Shown in pieces: positions 45,574-53,552 of a stretch of 64,000 nt of DNA (within the stretch, counting starts at the first letter, position 1; the number at the start of each line of letters is the position of its first letter). This DNA comes from a virus, in IMG/VR virus record IMGVR_UViG_3300025141_012093, positions 1 to 64,000 of that record. One strand, 5' to 3'. The position numbers were made by a program, and so were the translations under genes. The notes below the pieces were generated by a model. It was not told the origin of the DNA, did not search any database, and saw only the letters and a list, made by a program, of their open reading frames with translations.

Positions 45574-46235
45574 TTGTGCCTCATTAATATACTGCGTGTG
45601 TAATTTTCTTTTGTAAAAGCGCTTGTTTCATATCCAGGCGGCGGGCCATAATGTAATGGCAATTCTTTCACTATTTCAAATTCTTTTTCTTCCAAAAGTT
45701 TTGAGAATTCATCTCGATTGATGACAGATTGATAACTGTCCACGCCGCCATAAGAGGGATACCTATACAAGTGTGTCTCTCTTTTGTCGCTAAAAGCTTG
45801 TCTATGCAATATAACATATTTAGGAGAGAATGTTAAGATCTTAGACAGACATAAAACGGGCTTTTGTAGAACATCTATAAAGGCGTTCATTACAATCACA
45901 TCATAATCTTTGATAAACTCGGGTGAATCCTCATAAATATCAAACGGAATGTAAGAATTTTGAGGATGCATCTTCATAGATACTTCTTTGATTATATTAG
46001 GTAAATCGGCCCCAGTGTAATAAAAGTTAGGATACAATCTCGATAGTTCGGCGGCACCACAACCTATGTCCAGCAAGGTGAAAGCATCATCTTTTGTCTC
46101 CACGATCAAAGAATTAAGAACAGGAAAGTGGTCACTCTCCTCAAGCACTGGCCATAGAATTCCTTTTGCTCCCAAGAGCATTTGTTCAGGAACTTTAGAT
46201 GAATCATACCAACATGTATCTTTCTTAACATTCAT
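45570..46235 (-). CDS. Class I SAM-dependent methyltransferase
   Basis: A 221-residue protein. Motif I is FTLLDIGCGAAELSRLY, motif II is YYTGADLPNII, and motif IV is YDVIVMNAFIDVLQ. The C-terminal half has PKYVILHRQAF and YGGVDSYQSVIN. It sits between two glycosyltransferase genes and overlaps both, so it may methylate the growing chain or an acceptor end. No exact family is apparent. Confidence 0.8.
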   Translation of the reverse strand: MNVKKDTCWYDSSKVPEQMLLGAKGILWPVLEESDHFPVLNSLIVETKDDAFTLLDIGCGAAELSRLYPNFYYTGADLPNIIKEVSMKMHPQNSYIPFDIYEDSPEFIKDYDVIVMNAFIDVLQKPVLCLSKILTFSPKYVILHRQAFSDKRETHLYRYPSYGGVDSYQSVINRDEFSKLLEEKEFEIVKELPLHYGPPPGYETSAFTKENYTRSILMRHK

Positions 46236-47115
46236 ATTGAGTTAATTCCTTGTCGAAGCGTGCTTTAAGTTCTTCGAAATTGTCTTGAATTGATTTAGGG
46301 TGAGTTCCTGTAAACGGTTCTGTCTTGGCAGGTGGACGATATTCTGGCTTGAATTCGTGTACGCCGTTCCAGAAAGATTCTACAAATATCCTATTTTGTT
46401 CATCGCCTTGCACCCAGTTAAGATACACCAAATCAAAATAATTGTCAATACATTTTGACATACTTACCTTAGCACGATAATAAAAAATTTTATTACGCAC
46501 TTGTTCAGGAAAAACATATGAATAATGGTACATTTGAACGCCGTGTTTATCGTACAAAGTGTCTCCATCGAGATGTTTAAGCGGGAGCGTCTTAGTTCCT
46601 CGACGATGAGCCATCGTGGGGGGCCTGTGTGTCTGCCAATAAGAGCCAGGATAGACCTTAAAAATGCGATGAAAATTGCCCTTTTGGCGCTCAAAACCTC
46701 CAATATATCGGTCAAATCCGCCATAAAACGAGCAACTCTTCACATCCACCGAGGTATACCTTTCTTTCTCCAAAACCTTAATTATTTTTTTTATGTCTTC
46801 AGCTTTCCATAATTCATCTGAATCAATTTGCCAGAAATAATCCACATCATCGTTTAAGAACTGCATATATGCGTTGCATTGTTCGTCCTTCTCAGAAAAT
46901 TGACCGTGGACAATTTTAATTTTATTGTCAGGGTCTGGGAAGTTGTGCAGTATATCATTGGTGTTATCTTCAGATGTTGTCTTTCCTTGTTCTTGCCAGA
47001 ACCTAACAGGCCCTTCAGCAATCAAAATTTGATCAGCAAAAGGATAAACACACTCAAGGCACTCCTTAAGAACATAATCTCCTTCAAACACAATCATTCC
47101 AAACGCAATTTTCAT
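46225..47115 (-). CDS. Glycosyltransferase family 2-like protein
   Basis: A 296-residue protein. N-terminal MKIAFGMIVFEGDYVLKECL is the GT2 nucleotide strand; WQIDSDELW contains the DxD-like metal site near residue 97. The central part carries a Trp/His-rich acceptor region (YWQTHRPPTMAHRRG) and a later YHYSYVFPEQV block. Similar proteins occur in LPS and capsule loci. Donor sugar not predictable. Confidence 0.8.
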   Translation of the reverse strand: MKIAFGMIVFEGDYVLKECLECVYPFADQILIAEGPVRFWQEQGKTTSEDNTNDILHNFPDPDNKIKIVHGQFSEKDEQCNAYMQFLNDDVDYFWQIDSDELWKAEDIKKIIKVLEKERYTSVDVKSCSFYGGFDRYIGGFERQKGNFHRIFKVYPGSYWQTHRPPTMAHRRGTKTLPLKHLDGDTLYDKHGVQMYHYSYVFPEQVRNKIFYYRAKVSMSKCIDNYFDLVYLNWVQGDEQNRIFVESFWNGVHEFKPEYRPPAKTEPFTGTHPKSIQDNFEELKARFDKELTQYEC

Positions 47116-48026
47116 TTTATCATTTCCTTAGTTTTTTTGAGAGACTCAAAATACTCGTTACAAACTCTTTGAATCAGAGGAGGCATCTGAGGAGTAGTGT
47201 CTCTTGTAAATCCGTGACGGGGGCCAATCTCATAATAATTCTTCTCGTAATTGACCTTGAAGTCAGAATAGTGGTAGTAGACAAGCGGTTGGACGTTTTG
47301 TTCCCAAACAACACTATTGTCTGTGTACCTATGATAAGCCAGATTCCAAGGAGCTAAGTGCCCTACCTTCTTATCGATAACGCGAACATTATCCTCTCCA
47401 GATAATGGAGAGAAAAGTTCTAAGTATTTTTGGTCGCCACACATACCGTGGGTGTCGTAATATTTGTTTTCAATGTCGAGAAGACAGTCTTTCCAAAAAG
47501 TTGAACAGGAGTAACCAGACAAGTCTTTTTTAAAATAAACGATTCCCACGTTGAATTCTCCCACCGCAGCAGAATAAGGGATTCGATGGCGGACAATTCC
47601 AATGCTTTTAGAATCGATCTCCTCAAAGATCACGTTCCAATCGTGATAAAAATAAATATCAGGATCGATGTATAACACATCATCTGTGTCATCAAGATCA
47701 AGAACATACCACGTAAAGTATGAGCTAAGGCACCAGAAAAATTGAACTTTCTTGGGATCACAGTTGGTCTTGTTCCCTACATTAACGGCCTCGTAAGAAG
47801 GTTCATTATTCTGCGCTTCTTTAAGATCTGGATCTGTTTTAAAAAGGTCCTCTAAAGAAACAGGGACAACACGGTCCAAATCTAACTCTTTTAATTTCTG
47901 ATATGATTCTTCATCAGAACACAAATAAAAAAGTTCAAAATTATCATTGTGTTTGTTTAATGATTCATAAAGAGACAGTCCGCGATGAAGAAAGTTTATA
48001 TCAGAGGTTGTGCAAAACCTCTTCAC
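47112..48026 (-). CDS. GT8-like glycosyltransferase
   Basis: A 304-residue protein. FCTTSDINFLHRGLSLYESL at the N-terminus and VLYIDPDIYFYHDW with a DxD motif fit a nucleotide-diphospho-sugar transferase of the GT8 type. The acceptor half includes FNVGIVYFKKD and GHLAPWNLAYHRY. It overlaps both neighbouring transferases by four bases (ATGA), so the transferases are probably made in equal amounts. Confidence 0.8.
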   Translation of the reverse strand: MKRFCTTSDINFLHRGLSLYESLNKHNDNFELFYLCSDEESYQKLKELDLDRVVPVSLEDLFKTDPDLKEAQNNEPSYEAVNVGNKTNCDPKKVQFFWCLSSYFTWYVLDLDDTDDVLYIDPDIYFYHDWNVIFEEIDSKSIGIVRHRIPYSAAVGEFNVGIVYFKKDLSGYSCSTFWKDCLLDIENKYYDTHGMCGDQKYLELFSPLSGEDNVRVIDKKVGHLAPWNLAYHRYTDNSVVWEQNVQPLVYYHYSDFKVNYEKNYYEIGPRHGFTRDTTPQMPPLIQRVCNEYFESLKKTKEMIK

Positions 48027-50008
48027 TTTTTTAAACTCATCATTAATTTTTGATATTTTTTGAAGATCTCAATCTCTTCTTTTCGTTTCCAACCATCGTG
48101 CTCGGGGTTGGTAGACATCCCAGTGGGGTTAAAATAGTATAACCCTACGACATCATTAAACTTTTTGAATACACTGCCTTGTGAAGCGGCGCGTAACCAC
48201 ATTTCCCAATCAGCAGCAGATCGATACTTTTCTTCAAAATATCCATACTCATCGTGAACAGTCTTGCGCCACATCGGAGAAGCGTGAGGCATATTTCCTC
48301 TCAAGAGATTTTCAAAAGAGAAATCAGGGAAATTATATTTTTCACCATTCGATGAGTTATTTTCAAATGTCTCATTAGGCTTGTGTGTAATAAGCATATT
48401 AGAATAGACTAAATCAACTTCTGGATTGGCGTAAAGTTCAATAGCGTGGCGTTCTAAAGCGTTTGCGGCCTTGCGATCGTCTAAATTAGCATTCGTTAGA
48501 AACTGACCTGTAGCCATTTTAGCAGCCATATTCCACACAGCGTAGATACCTGGATCTTCTTCCAATCTTTTGTAGACAATGTTGTTGGGATATTTTTCCA
48601 AATATTCGTTGATAACTTCTTCTTCATTGCCTGGTGAGTTAGCGTTGATAAGAATAAGCTCGCATTTTTCTTCAAAGATGGATTGTCGAGTAATATCTTC
48701 CAAGAATGAGCGAATATATTCATCACCATTATAAACAGATGTAAGAATTGAAATTTTAGGTATTTCTTCAATCATTCCATTAAGTTGAGCAAATTCTGCT
48801 TCGCCAACAATAGACCTAACGAATACGTCATATTGTTTTTGTTCTTCAAAGTTCTTAAGAACGTGTTTTTTAAGCTTTTTGGCCATCCCTGTAAATCGAG
48901 AGTAGTCACTATACACCTCATACAATCGCCTCTTATAGGAATTCTTGTCAGAGTACGCCCATTGAGATCCGCGTTGCAACACACCGTCCCAAACAACGGG
49001 TTCGGGAATAGGTGCAAGGTTGTAATCAACTGTTGCAAACATAGGCTTATTCCTTGTTTTGCCTTTTTTATCTTTCACGGGCATACAAAGAAAATCCAAA
49101 TGGCCACTCCATTCAGGAGCAACCACAGGCAGACCAGAGTAAGCAGCTTCAAAAAGGGGCAGCCCGAAGCCTTCGCCGTGAGTCAACGATACAATTGCTT
49201 TAATCTGTGGATGCACATAGAGAGCGTGAATTTCTTCTTCTTTCATATTGCCATGAACAAGATGGATCTTGCACTGACAGTCTGGTACACTAGCGTGCAG
49301 GTTTTTAAGGTGCTCTTTGACTCCCTGTCTATCCTGATAGCTATTATTAATTTTAAAAGCTTTCAGAACAAGACCAACATCAGGGTTGTCTTTAAATTCT
49401 TCCAAGAACCACATAACAGTCTCATCTAGAGCTTTTCTAGGTCCCCATTGAGCTACTGCCAAGAAATTAAACTTTGTTGAGAACTCAATATTTAGGTCTT
49501 CTGTTTTTTTATTCCTCACAGGATAATGGACAATATCGATAGGAGTTGTACAGCGAGCAACGAACTGCTCATTAGTGTCGTTGTTAGTGGCCTCATAAGT
49601 AGTGTTTTCATAAACGGTCTTGGAGTGCTGGGATATGGTAATGATCTTATCCATATTCCAAGCCTTTTCTAACCACTGAGGGGCTACCATTGTAGTTTCA
49701 ATCCCAGCAGTAACACCTATATTTATATCAGCATACTTTTCCCATTCGTTAGGTATGGTCACCTGCAAAGACATATCAAATGTACCTTTTTCAGCTTTAT
49801 ATCTTTGGGTTTTGTCAACGATACTATCGATCCATTTTCGCTCTTCATTGTCTTCGACTTCCCAGCCAGTATTTCCCCAACCAGTTGGATCGGCGTAGAT
49901 ATCGAACAATCTTCCTTCATATTTTCTCAATGCACGCAGCAAAAATCGTGCGTGTTCACCATAACCCGAGCGGGTCAAAAATGGACCTTTTACAAATACT
50001 TTTTTCAT
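48023..50008 (-). CDS. Bifunctional GT4-GT2 glycosyltransferase fusion
   Basis: A 661-residue protein with two transferase units. Residues about 1-400 are GT-B of the GT4 type: GPFLTRSGYGEHARFLL, FLAVAQWGPRKAL, and the EGFGLPLFEAA E-x7-E block near residue 283. Residues about 415-661 are GT-A of the GT2 type: PKISILTSVYNGDEYIRSFL, ILINANSPG, and NANLDDRKA as the DxD equivalent. Fusions of this kind add two sugars in succession in O-antigen assembly. The specificity is not known. Confidence 0.88.
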   Translation of the reverse strand: MKKVFVKGPFLTRSGYGEHARFLLRALRKYEGRLFDIYADPTGWGNTGWEVEDNEERKWIDSIVDKTQRYKAEKGTFDMSLQVTIPNEWEKYADINIGVTAGIETTMVAPQWLEKAWNMDKIITISQHSKTVYENTTYEATNNDTNEQFVARCTTPIDIVHYPVRNKKTEDLNIEFSTKFNFLAVAQWGPRKALDETVMWFLEEFKDNPDVGLVLKAFKINNSYQDRQGVKEHLKNLHASVPDCQCKIHLVHGNMKEEEIHALYVHPQIKAIVSLTHGEGFGLPLFEAAYSGLPVVAPEWSGHLDFLCMPVKDKKGKTRNKPMFATVDYNLAPIPEPVVWDGVLQRGSQWAYSDKNSYKRRLYEVYSDYSRFTGMAKKLKKHVLKNFEEQKQYDVFVRSIVGEAEFAQLNGMIEEIPKISILTSVYNGDEYIRSFLEDITRQSIFEEKCELILINANSPGNEEEVINEYLEKYPNNIVYKRLEEDPGIYAVWNMAAKMATGQFLTNANLDDRKAANALERHAIELYANPEVDLVYSNMLITHKPNETFENNSSNGEKYNFPDFSFENLLRGNMPHASPMWRKTVHDEYGYFEEKYRSAADWEMWLRAASQGSVFKKFNDVVGLYYFNPTGMSTNPEHDGWKRKEEIEIFKKYQKLMMSLKK

Positions 50009-51273
50009 CCTATTTCACTTAACTCCCATCGTTTATAACCTTTTCGATTAGACCAGGACCCGTATTTTTCGTGGACCCCTAACAGTAGATCAACCCATTT
50101 TTTATGAAAATCTTCAAAGTTATAATTCTTTTCAATATGTTGACGACCTTTCTTGCCCAATTCTTTAAGTTCTTCGGGTGTCTTGTTATACATATCTAAA
50201 AACGCTTGGACGACTACCTCTTTTGAAAGCCTATCTTCATAGATATAAGGTACGTCTTGAGAGCCAATGATGGCTTTTGATACTGGATCTAGGCCAATGC
50301 CGAACCAATCTTCCCCATCAGTTACCTGTTCTTGGAGGCCACCTGTCATATTAACAATAATAGGAGTTTCGCAAGATAAAGATTCTAAAGTGGCGAGGCC
50401 GAAGCCTTCAGCATCAGATATGTTGACAGTGCAATCTGCCATATTGTAAAGCATAGCAAGCTGGTCTGGTGGGAGCTTCTCTTTTGAGATAAATACCTGA
50501 CCGTTGTCTAATCCAAGCTCTTTAACAATCAATTCTAGATCTTGGCCGTGTACATCTTTAGGATCTGTGTGGAGTAAAAGTGTAGCGTTATCGTGGCCCA
50601 CTTTATCCAAGAACTCTTTAAACCAAAAGATCAAACTTCCACTTTGTTTGCGGCGGGCATTTCGATTATTCCAGAAAAACACAAATCTATCGCTTTTTTC
50701 TCCCACCTTTGACAAATGAGCTTCTTTAAAATTCTTTACAGCTTTATCATCTAGTTTCTTAAAAATCTCAGAATCAACTGCGTGGGGCAAATAATGAGAT
50801 TCTATATCTGGAGCTACTTTTTGAACGATATCGTAAGTAAGCCTAGAAATACAAGCGATAACATCAGTCGAATTATAATATTTTGCATTAAATTTGGGGG
50901 CCGGATAATTGTCCCATACGTGATAATATATCATCGGGCACAAAGTTCGGACCTCATCTTCGATATCCCAAAGCCACGTAAAGAATCTGGGATCGGTCAT
51001 AAACCACAACATATCAGGTCGCTGTTGTCTCATAAAAGAGCGGATCATATCGGAATTACCATATCCGTCTACTGGGAAGATTACAAAATCATCGCCCCAT
51101 TCTTGAGTTTTTTGCGGTTTGTAATCTTGATGTTTGATTGCGCCGCCGAAACACGTAAACCTAAATTTACCTGTTTTTAACAATCCCTCAATAACATAGC
51201 GTGTCTGTGTTCCGACGCCCGATGGGCTCATAGGATGGTCAGACAAGACCAACACATTAATTTTTTTATCCAA
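50005..51273 (-). CDS. GT4-family glycosyltransferase
   Basis: A 422-residue GT-B protein. LVLSDHPMSPSGVGTQTRYV is the N-terminal glycine loop, and VNISDAEGFGLATLESLSC carries the E-x7-E donor motif with the phosphate-binding loop. The C-terminus is a helix with RQHIEKNYNFEDFH. GT4 enzymes use UDP- or GDP-sugars with retention. It is the first gene of the glycan island in transcription order, ten bases after the nuclease gene. Confidence 0.87.
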   Translation of the reverse strand: MDKKINVLVLSDHPMSPSGVGTQTRYVIEGLLKTGKFRFTCFGGAIKHQDYKPQKTQEWGDDFVIFPVDGYGNSDMIRSFMRQQRPDMLWFMTDPRFFTWLWDIEDEVRTLCPMIYYHVWDNYPAPKFNAKYYNSTDVIACISRLTYDIVQKVAPDIESHYLPHAVDSEIFKKLDDKAVKNFKEAHLSKVGEKSDRFVFFWNNRNARRKQSGSLIFWFKEFLDKVGHDNATLLLHTDPKDVHGQDLELIVKELGLDNGQVFISKEKLPPDQLAMLYNMADCTVNISDAEGFGLATLESLSCETPIIVNMTGGLQEQVTDGEDWFGIGLDPVSKAIIGSQDVPYIYEDRLSKEVVVQAFLDMYNKTPEELKELGKKGRQHIEKNYNFEDFHKKWVDLLLGVHEKYGSWSNRKGYKRWELSEIG

Positions 51274-51282
51274 AATTGTTCC

Positions 51283-52071
51283 TCACTTACAATGCTTAGT
51301 ATTAAAAAACTCGCATCGAGAACAGGATAACCTGTTCTTAACAAAAAGCTTTGAATCAATATTATAAAGCGCTTTTTGCAATAAGTTAAGGGCATTTTTG
51401 GTTTTTTTAGGGCCGCTGGTTACGCGGAACAACTCTATGAAGTCTTTTTTGGCCGTTCTCTTGACCAAAGCAAAGTGAGTTTCTATGTTCTTTGGCTCAA
51501 TATTGTACTTCTGTGCATAGTACTTCTTATAATATGTTAATTGGTACGTAATCATCGGATCGGAACGTTTCCTTGCGTCCCAGCCCCAACTACAAGTTTT
51601 CCAATCAATAATATGAATTTTACCATCAGGCGTCTTTACGACGAGATCGATGAAGCCTTTGAACTGATATGGGTTATCTTCATACTCCACAATATCTTCA
51701 AAGATATCTTCTTCAGCTTTTACAATTTCAAACTCTCCAAAGTATTCTTTCAAGGCGTCTGAAGAGAGACTTGCGAGGACTTCTCCTTGTACTTTTAAAT
51801 CGGTGACAAGCTCTTTTTTTAACTCTGTCCCTTTCTCTTTAAGTTGTAAAAGCTCTTCAAGGAAATTCTCTTTAAAGCGTATGTGGAGATCTTTTGTCTC
51901 TTCATTGTTTTTAAGACAATTGGCAGTATGCTCATATACTTCGTGTATGGCCTTTCCAAAGGCTGTGTATTCATTACCATTAAACAACCTAAGTCTGTCC
52001 AAATAGGTTAGTTTATGGTAGTAAGCGCACTGATCCCACGCTTTTAATTCTGAGAATGAAATATGAGGCAT
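51283..52071 (-). CDS. PD-(D/E)XK nuclease, Cas4/RecB-like, with probable iron-sulfur cluster
   Basis: A 262-residue protein. Nuclease core: GKAIHEVYEH supplies the His, FKGFIDLVV the Asp, and IHIIDWKTCSWGW the DxK, followed by MITYQLTYYKKYY (QxxxY). Four cysteines fit a [4Fe-4S] cluster: one in the N-terminal WDQCAYYHK and three in CSRCEFFNTKHC at the C-terminus. Homologues are exonucleases in replication or recombination. No CRISPR array or cas1/cas2 is near, so it is a phage DNA-metabolism enzyme. Confidence 0.87.
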   Translation of the reverse strand: MPHISFSELKAWDQCAYYHKLTYLDRLRLFNGNEYTAFGKAIHEVYEHTANCLKNNEETKDLHIRFKENFLEELLQLKEKGTELKKELVTDLKVQGEVLASLSSDALKEYFGEFEIVKAEEDIFEDIVEYEDNPYQFKGFIDLVVKTPDGKIHIIDWKTCSWGWDARKRSDPMITYQLTYYKKYYAQKYNIEPKNIETHFALVKRTAKKDFIELFRVTSGPKKTKNALNLLQKALYNIDSKLFVKNRLSCSRCEFFNTKHCK

Positions 52072-52072
52072 A

Positions 52073-52525
52073 TTATCTATCTGATCGACGTTTCATCGTT
52101 TTAGTAGTTTTTTGTGTAGGAAGCGGCGTAGGTTCTTTTTTATTGTCTTTAACCTTCGGGCTTGCTTTCTCTTTAGAAACGACAGGTGTGTCTTCTTTTT
52201 TGGCTTCAACCTTTGGTGGCTCGGGTTTCTTCTCAGAAGCTTTTTTAGCGGGTGGTGGAGTTTTTTTCTCAACACGAGGAGCGGCTTTGGGAGACGCCTT
52301 TTTATAAAAAGTATAAGTTCCACTTGTTTCTCCTCTCATATTTCTTAAATTTGGGCCGGAACCTTCGCCCAATTCGTAACCTAATGATTCTAAACGCATT
52401 CTTACATATTCAGTATTGACGCGAATATCCAGGGCCGTTTGACCTCCAGAACCTCCGTGCTTAGGTAATGTCACATCAGCAATTATTTGTTCTTTCTCTT
52501 CTCTTAATCGTATTTCAACACTCAT
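52073..52525 (-). CDS. Unknown protein with Lys/Pro-rich low-complexity tail
   Basis: A 150-residue protein. Residues 1-75 look folded, beginning MSVEIRLREEKEQIIADVTL. Residues 76-150 are almost entirely Lys, Pro, Glu, Ala and Thr in alternating PxxK-type blocks, a disordered and basic tail suited to binding nucleic acid or a partner surface. No family is recognised. It is next to the Cas4-like nuclease, which starts one base after its stop on the transcript. Confidence 0.6.
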   Translation of the reverse strand: MSVEIRLREEKEQIIADVTLPKHGGSGGQTALDIRVNTEYVRMRLESLGYELGEGSGPNLRNMRGETSGTYTFYKKASPKAAPRVEKKTPPPAKKASEKKPEPPKVEAKKEDTPVVSKEKASPKVKDNKKEPTPLPTQKTTKTMKRRSDR

Positions 52526-52529
52526 TTTG

Positions 52530-53213
52530 CTACTCCATATTGTTAAGTTCTTCTAGTACCTTATAAAGTTGAGGACTTGCCTCTCTAATATAATCACCAT
52601 TGTTTAAATAGTAATCTTCAAAACCAGTTGCAAAATACTCTCTTAAGGAAGTGACAGCATAAGGATTAATAAAAAGACCTATTGTTAATGATTCTATTAT
52701 ATCGTAGCCGACATCTTTAAGCAAGAAAAAATCAAACTTTTTTCGATATTGCGGGTTCTCAAAATCATAAAGGTGAGTGTCGTAGTTCATATAGCGCAAT
52801 AATCTTTCTAATTTTTTGCGCTTGCCGAGGAATTCTTGTTCAATCTGCCCATTTAAATAAAGCTCGCTGCCATAATGTTCTTCTACTGCGTGGGCCAGTT
52901 CGTGAATTATATCGTCAATGATATCGTCATCGTTTGTTTGATCATTAGTTAGATATATGGTTCCATCCGAATACATAGCATTTATATGTCGGTCTTCTAA
53001 CTTTTGATATTTACCAATACGTACCGATTCTACTAGTTCTAAAATGTAGGGAGGGACGCGCTCATTGATAAACAAAAAGACGTTATTAAGATCAATAGTG
53101 TCAGGCAGCGGGGCATCTATAAAAACTTCAATACTAGAAAAATTATGATATTTAGCCTGCTGCTGCCTTTCTCTATGAGCTTCTTTAATCAGTTTTTGTA
53201 TCGGATTGTTCAT
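52530..53213 (-). CDS. Putative zinc metallopeptidase-like protein (HExxH)
   Basis: About 227 residues. The zinc site HELAHAVEEHYG lies near the middle, in IDDIIHELAH, followed by a Glu-rich helix that could supply the third ligand. Targets are unknown; phage proteins of this type may process structural proteins or be non-catalytic. The ATG at 53211-53213 is preferred because AGGAG lies 13 bases upstream, although that spacing is long. A frame-open ATG 39 bases earlier lacks any ribosome site. It overlaps the neighbouring acidic gene. Confidence 0.65.
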   Translation of the reverse strand: MNNPIQKLIKEAHRERQQQAKYHNFSSIEVFIDAPLPDTIDLNNVFLFINERVPPYILELVESVRIGKYQKLEDRHINAMYSDGTIYLTNDQTNDDDIIDDIIHELAHAVEEHYGSELYLNGQIEQEFLGKRKKLERLLRYMNYDTHLYDFENPQYRKKFDFFLLKDVGYDIIESLTIGLFINPYAVTSLREYFATGFEDYYLNNGDYIREASPQLYKVLEELNNME

Positions 53214-53496
53214 CAGTGTCTTGGGGCTCCTGTTCAGATAAATACTCTTCATAGGCTTTTTGTCCAGTTTCTACGTCAGTTAAAGCTTGTCGATAGCCTC
53301 TAATCCAATTCTCTTCAGCAACAACTGCTAAAAATTCTGGAAATTCTTCAGCCACTGTATTAACAATCATTTGTACTGTTACTTCATCTTCATCGGGTTC
53401 TGTCTTATCTCCCACATAGGTAACAAGCATCTCTTTAAGAGGTGTTTCGCCGTCAACGGTTTCCTCTAATTGTGGGTTTTGATCTTCTAGTAACAT
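53185..53496 (-). CDS. Small acidic protein of unknown function
   Basis: A 103-residue protein rich in Glu and Asp (pI very low by inspection), with a middle amphipathic helix (VQMIVNTVAEEFPEFLAVVAEE) and an acidic, Gln/Asp-rich C-terminus. AGGAG precedes the ATG well. No domain is seen. It lies 56 bases downstream of the PhoH stop and overlaps the HExxH gene start. Confidence 0.6.
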   Translation of the reverse strand: MLLEDQNPQLEETVDGETPLKEMLVTYVGDKTEPDEDEVTVQMIVNTVAEEFPEFLAVVAEENWIRGYRQALTDVETGQKAYEEYLSEQEPQDTDEQSDTKTD

Positions 53497-53552
53497 TTTA
53501 ATAATCTCCTGTTATGCCCCTTATCGTAACATTTTTTGGGCATTTTGTTAAA

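Noticed and set aside
48785-49429. Plus-strand frame of 214 codons inside the GT4-GT2 gene
   Set aside because: Antisense shadow of a strongly supported fusion glycosyltransferase; no ribosome site or domain.
51283-52071. Cas4-like gene as part of a CRISPR system
   Set aside because: No array, no repeats and no cas1/cas2 near; fits phage DNA repair.
53514-53543. Inverted repeat ATGCCC...GGGCAT between PhoH and the acidic gene as a terminator
   Set aside because: Stem of only six pairs, an 18-base loop and no T-run; too weak to call.
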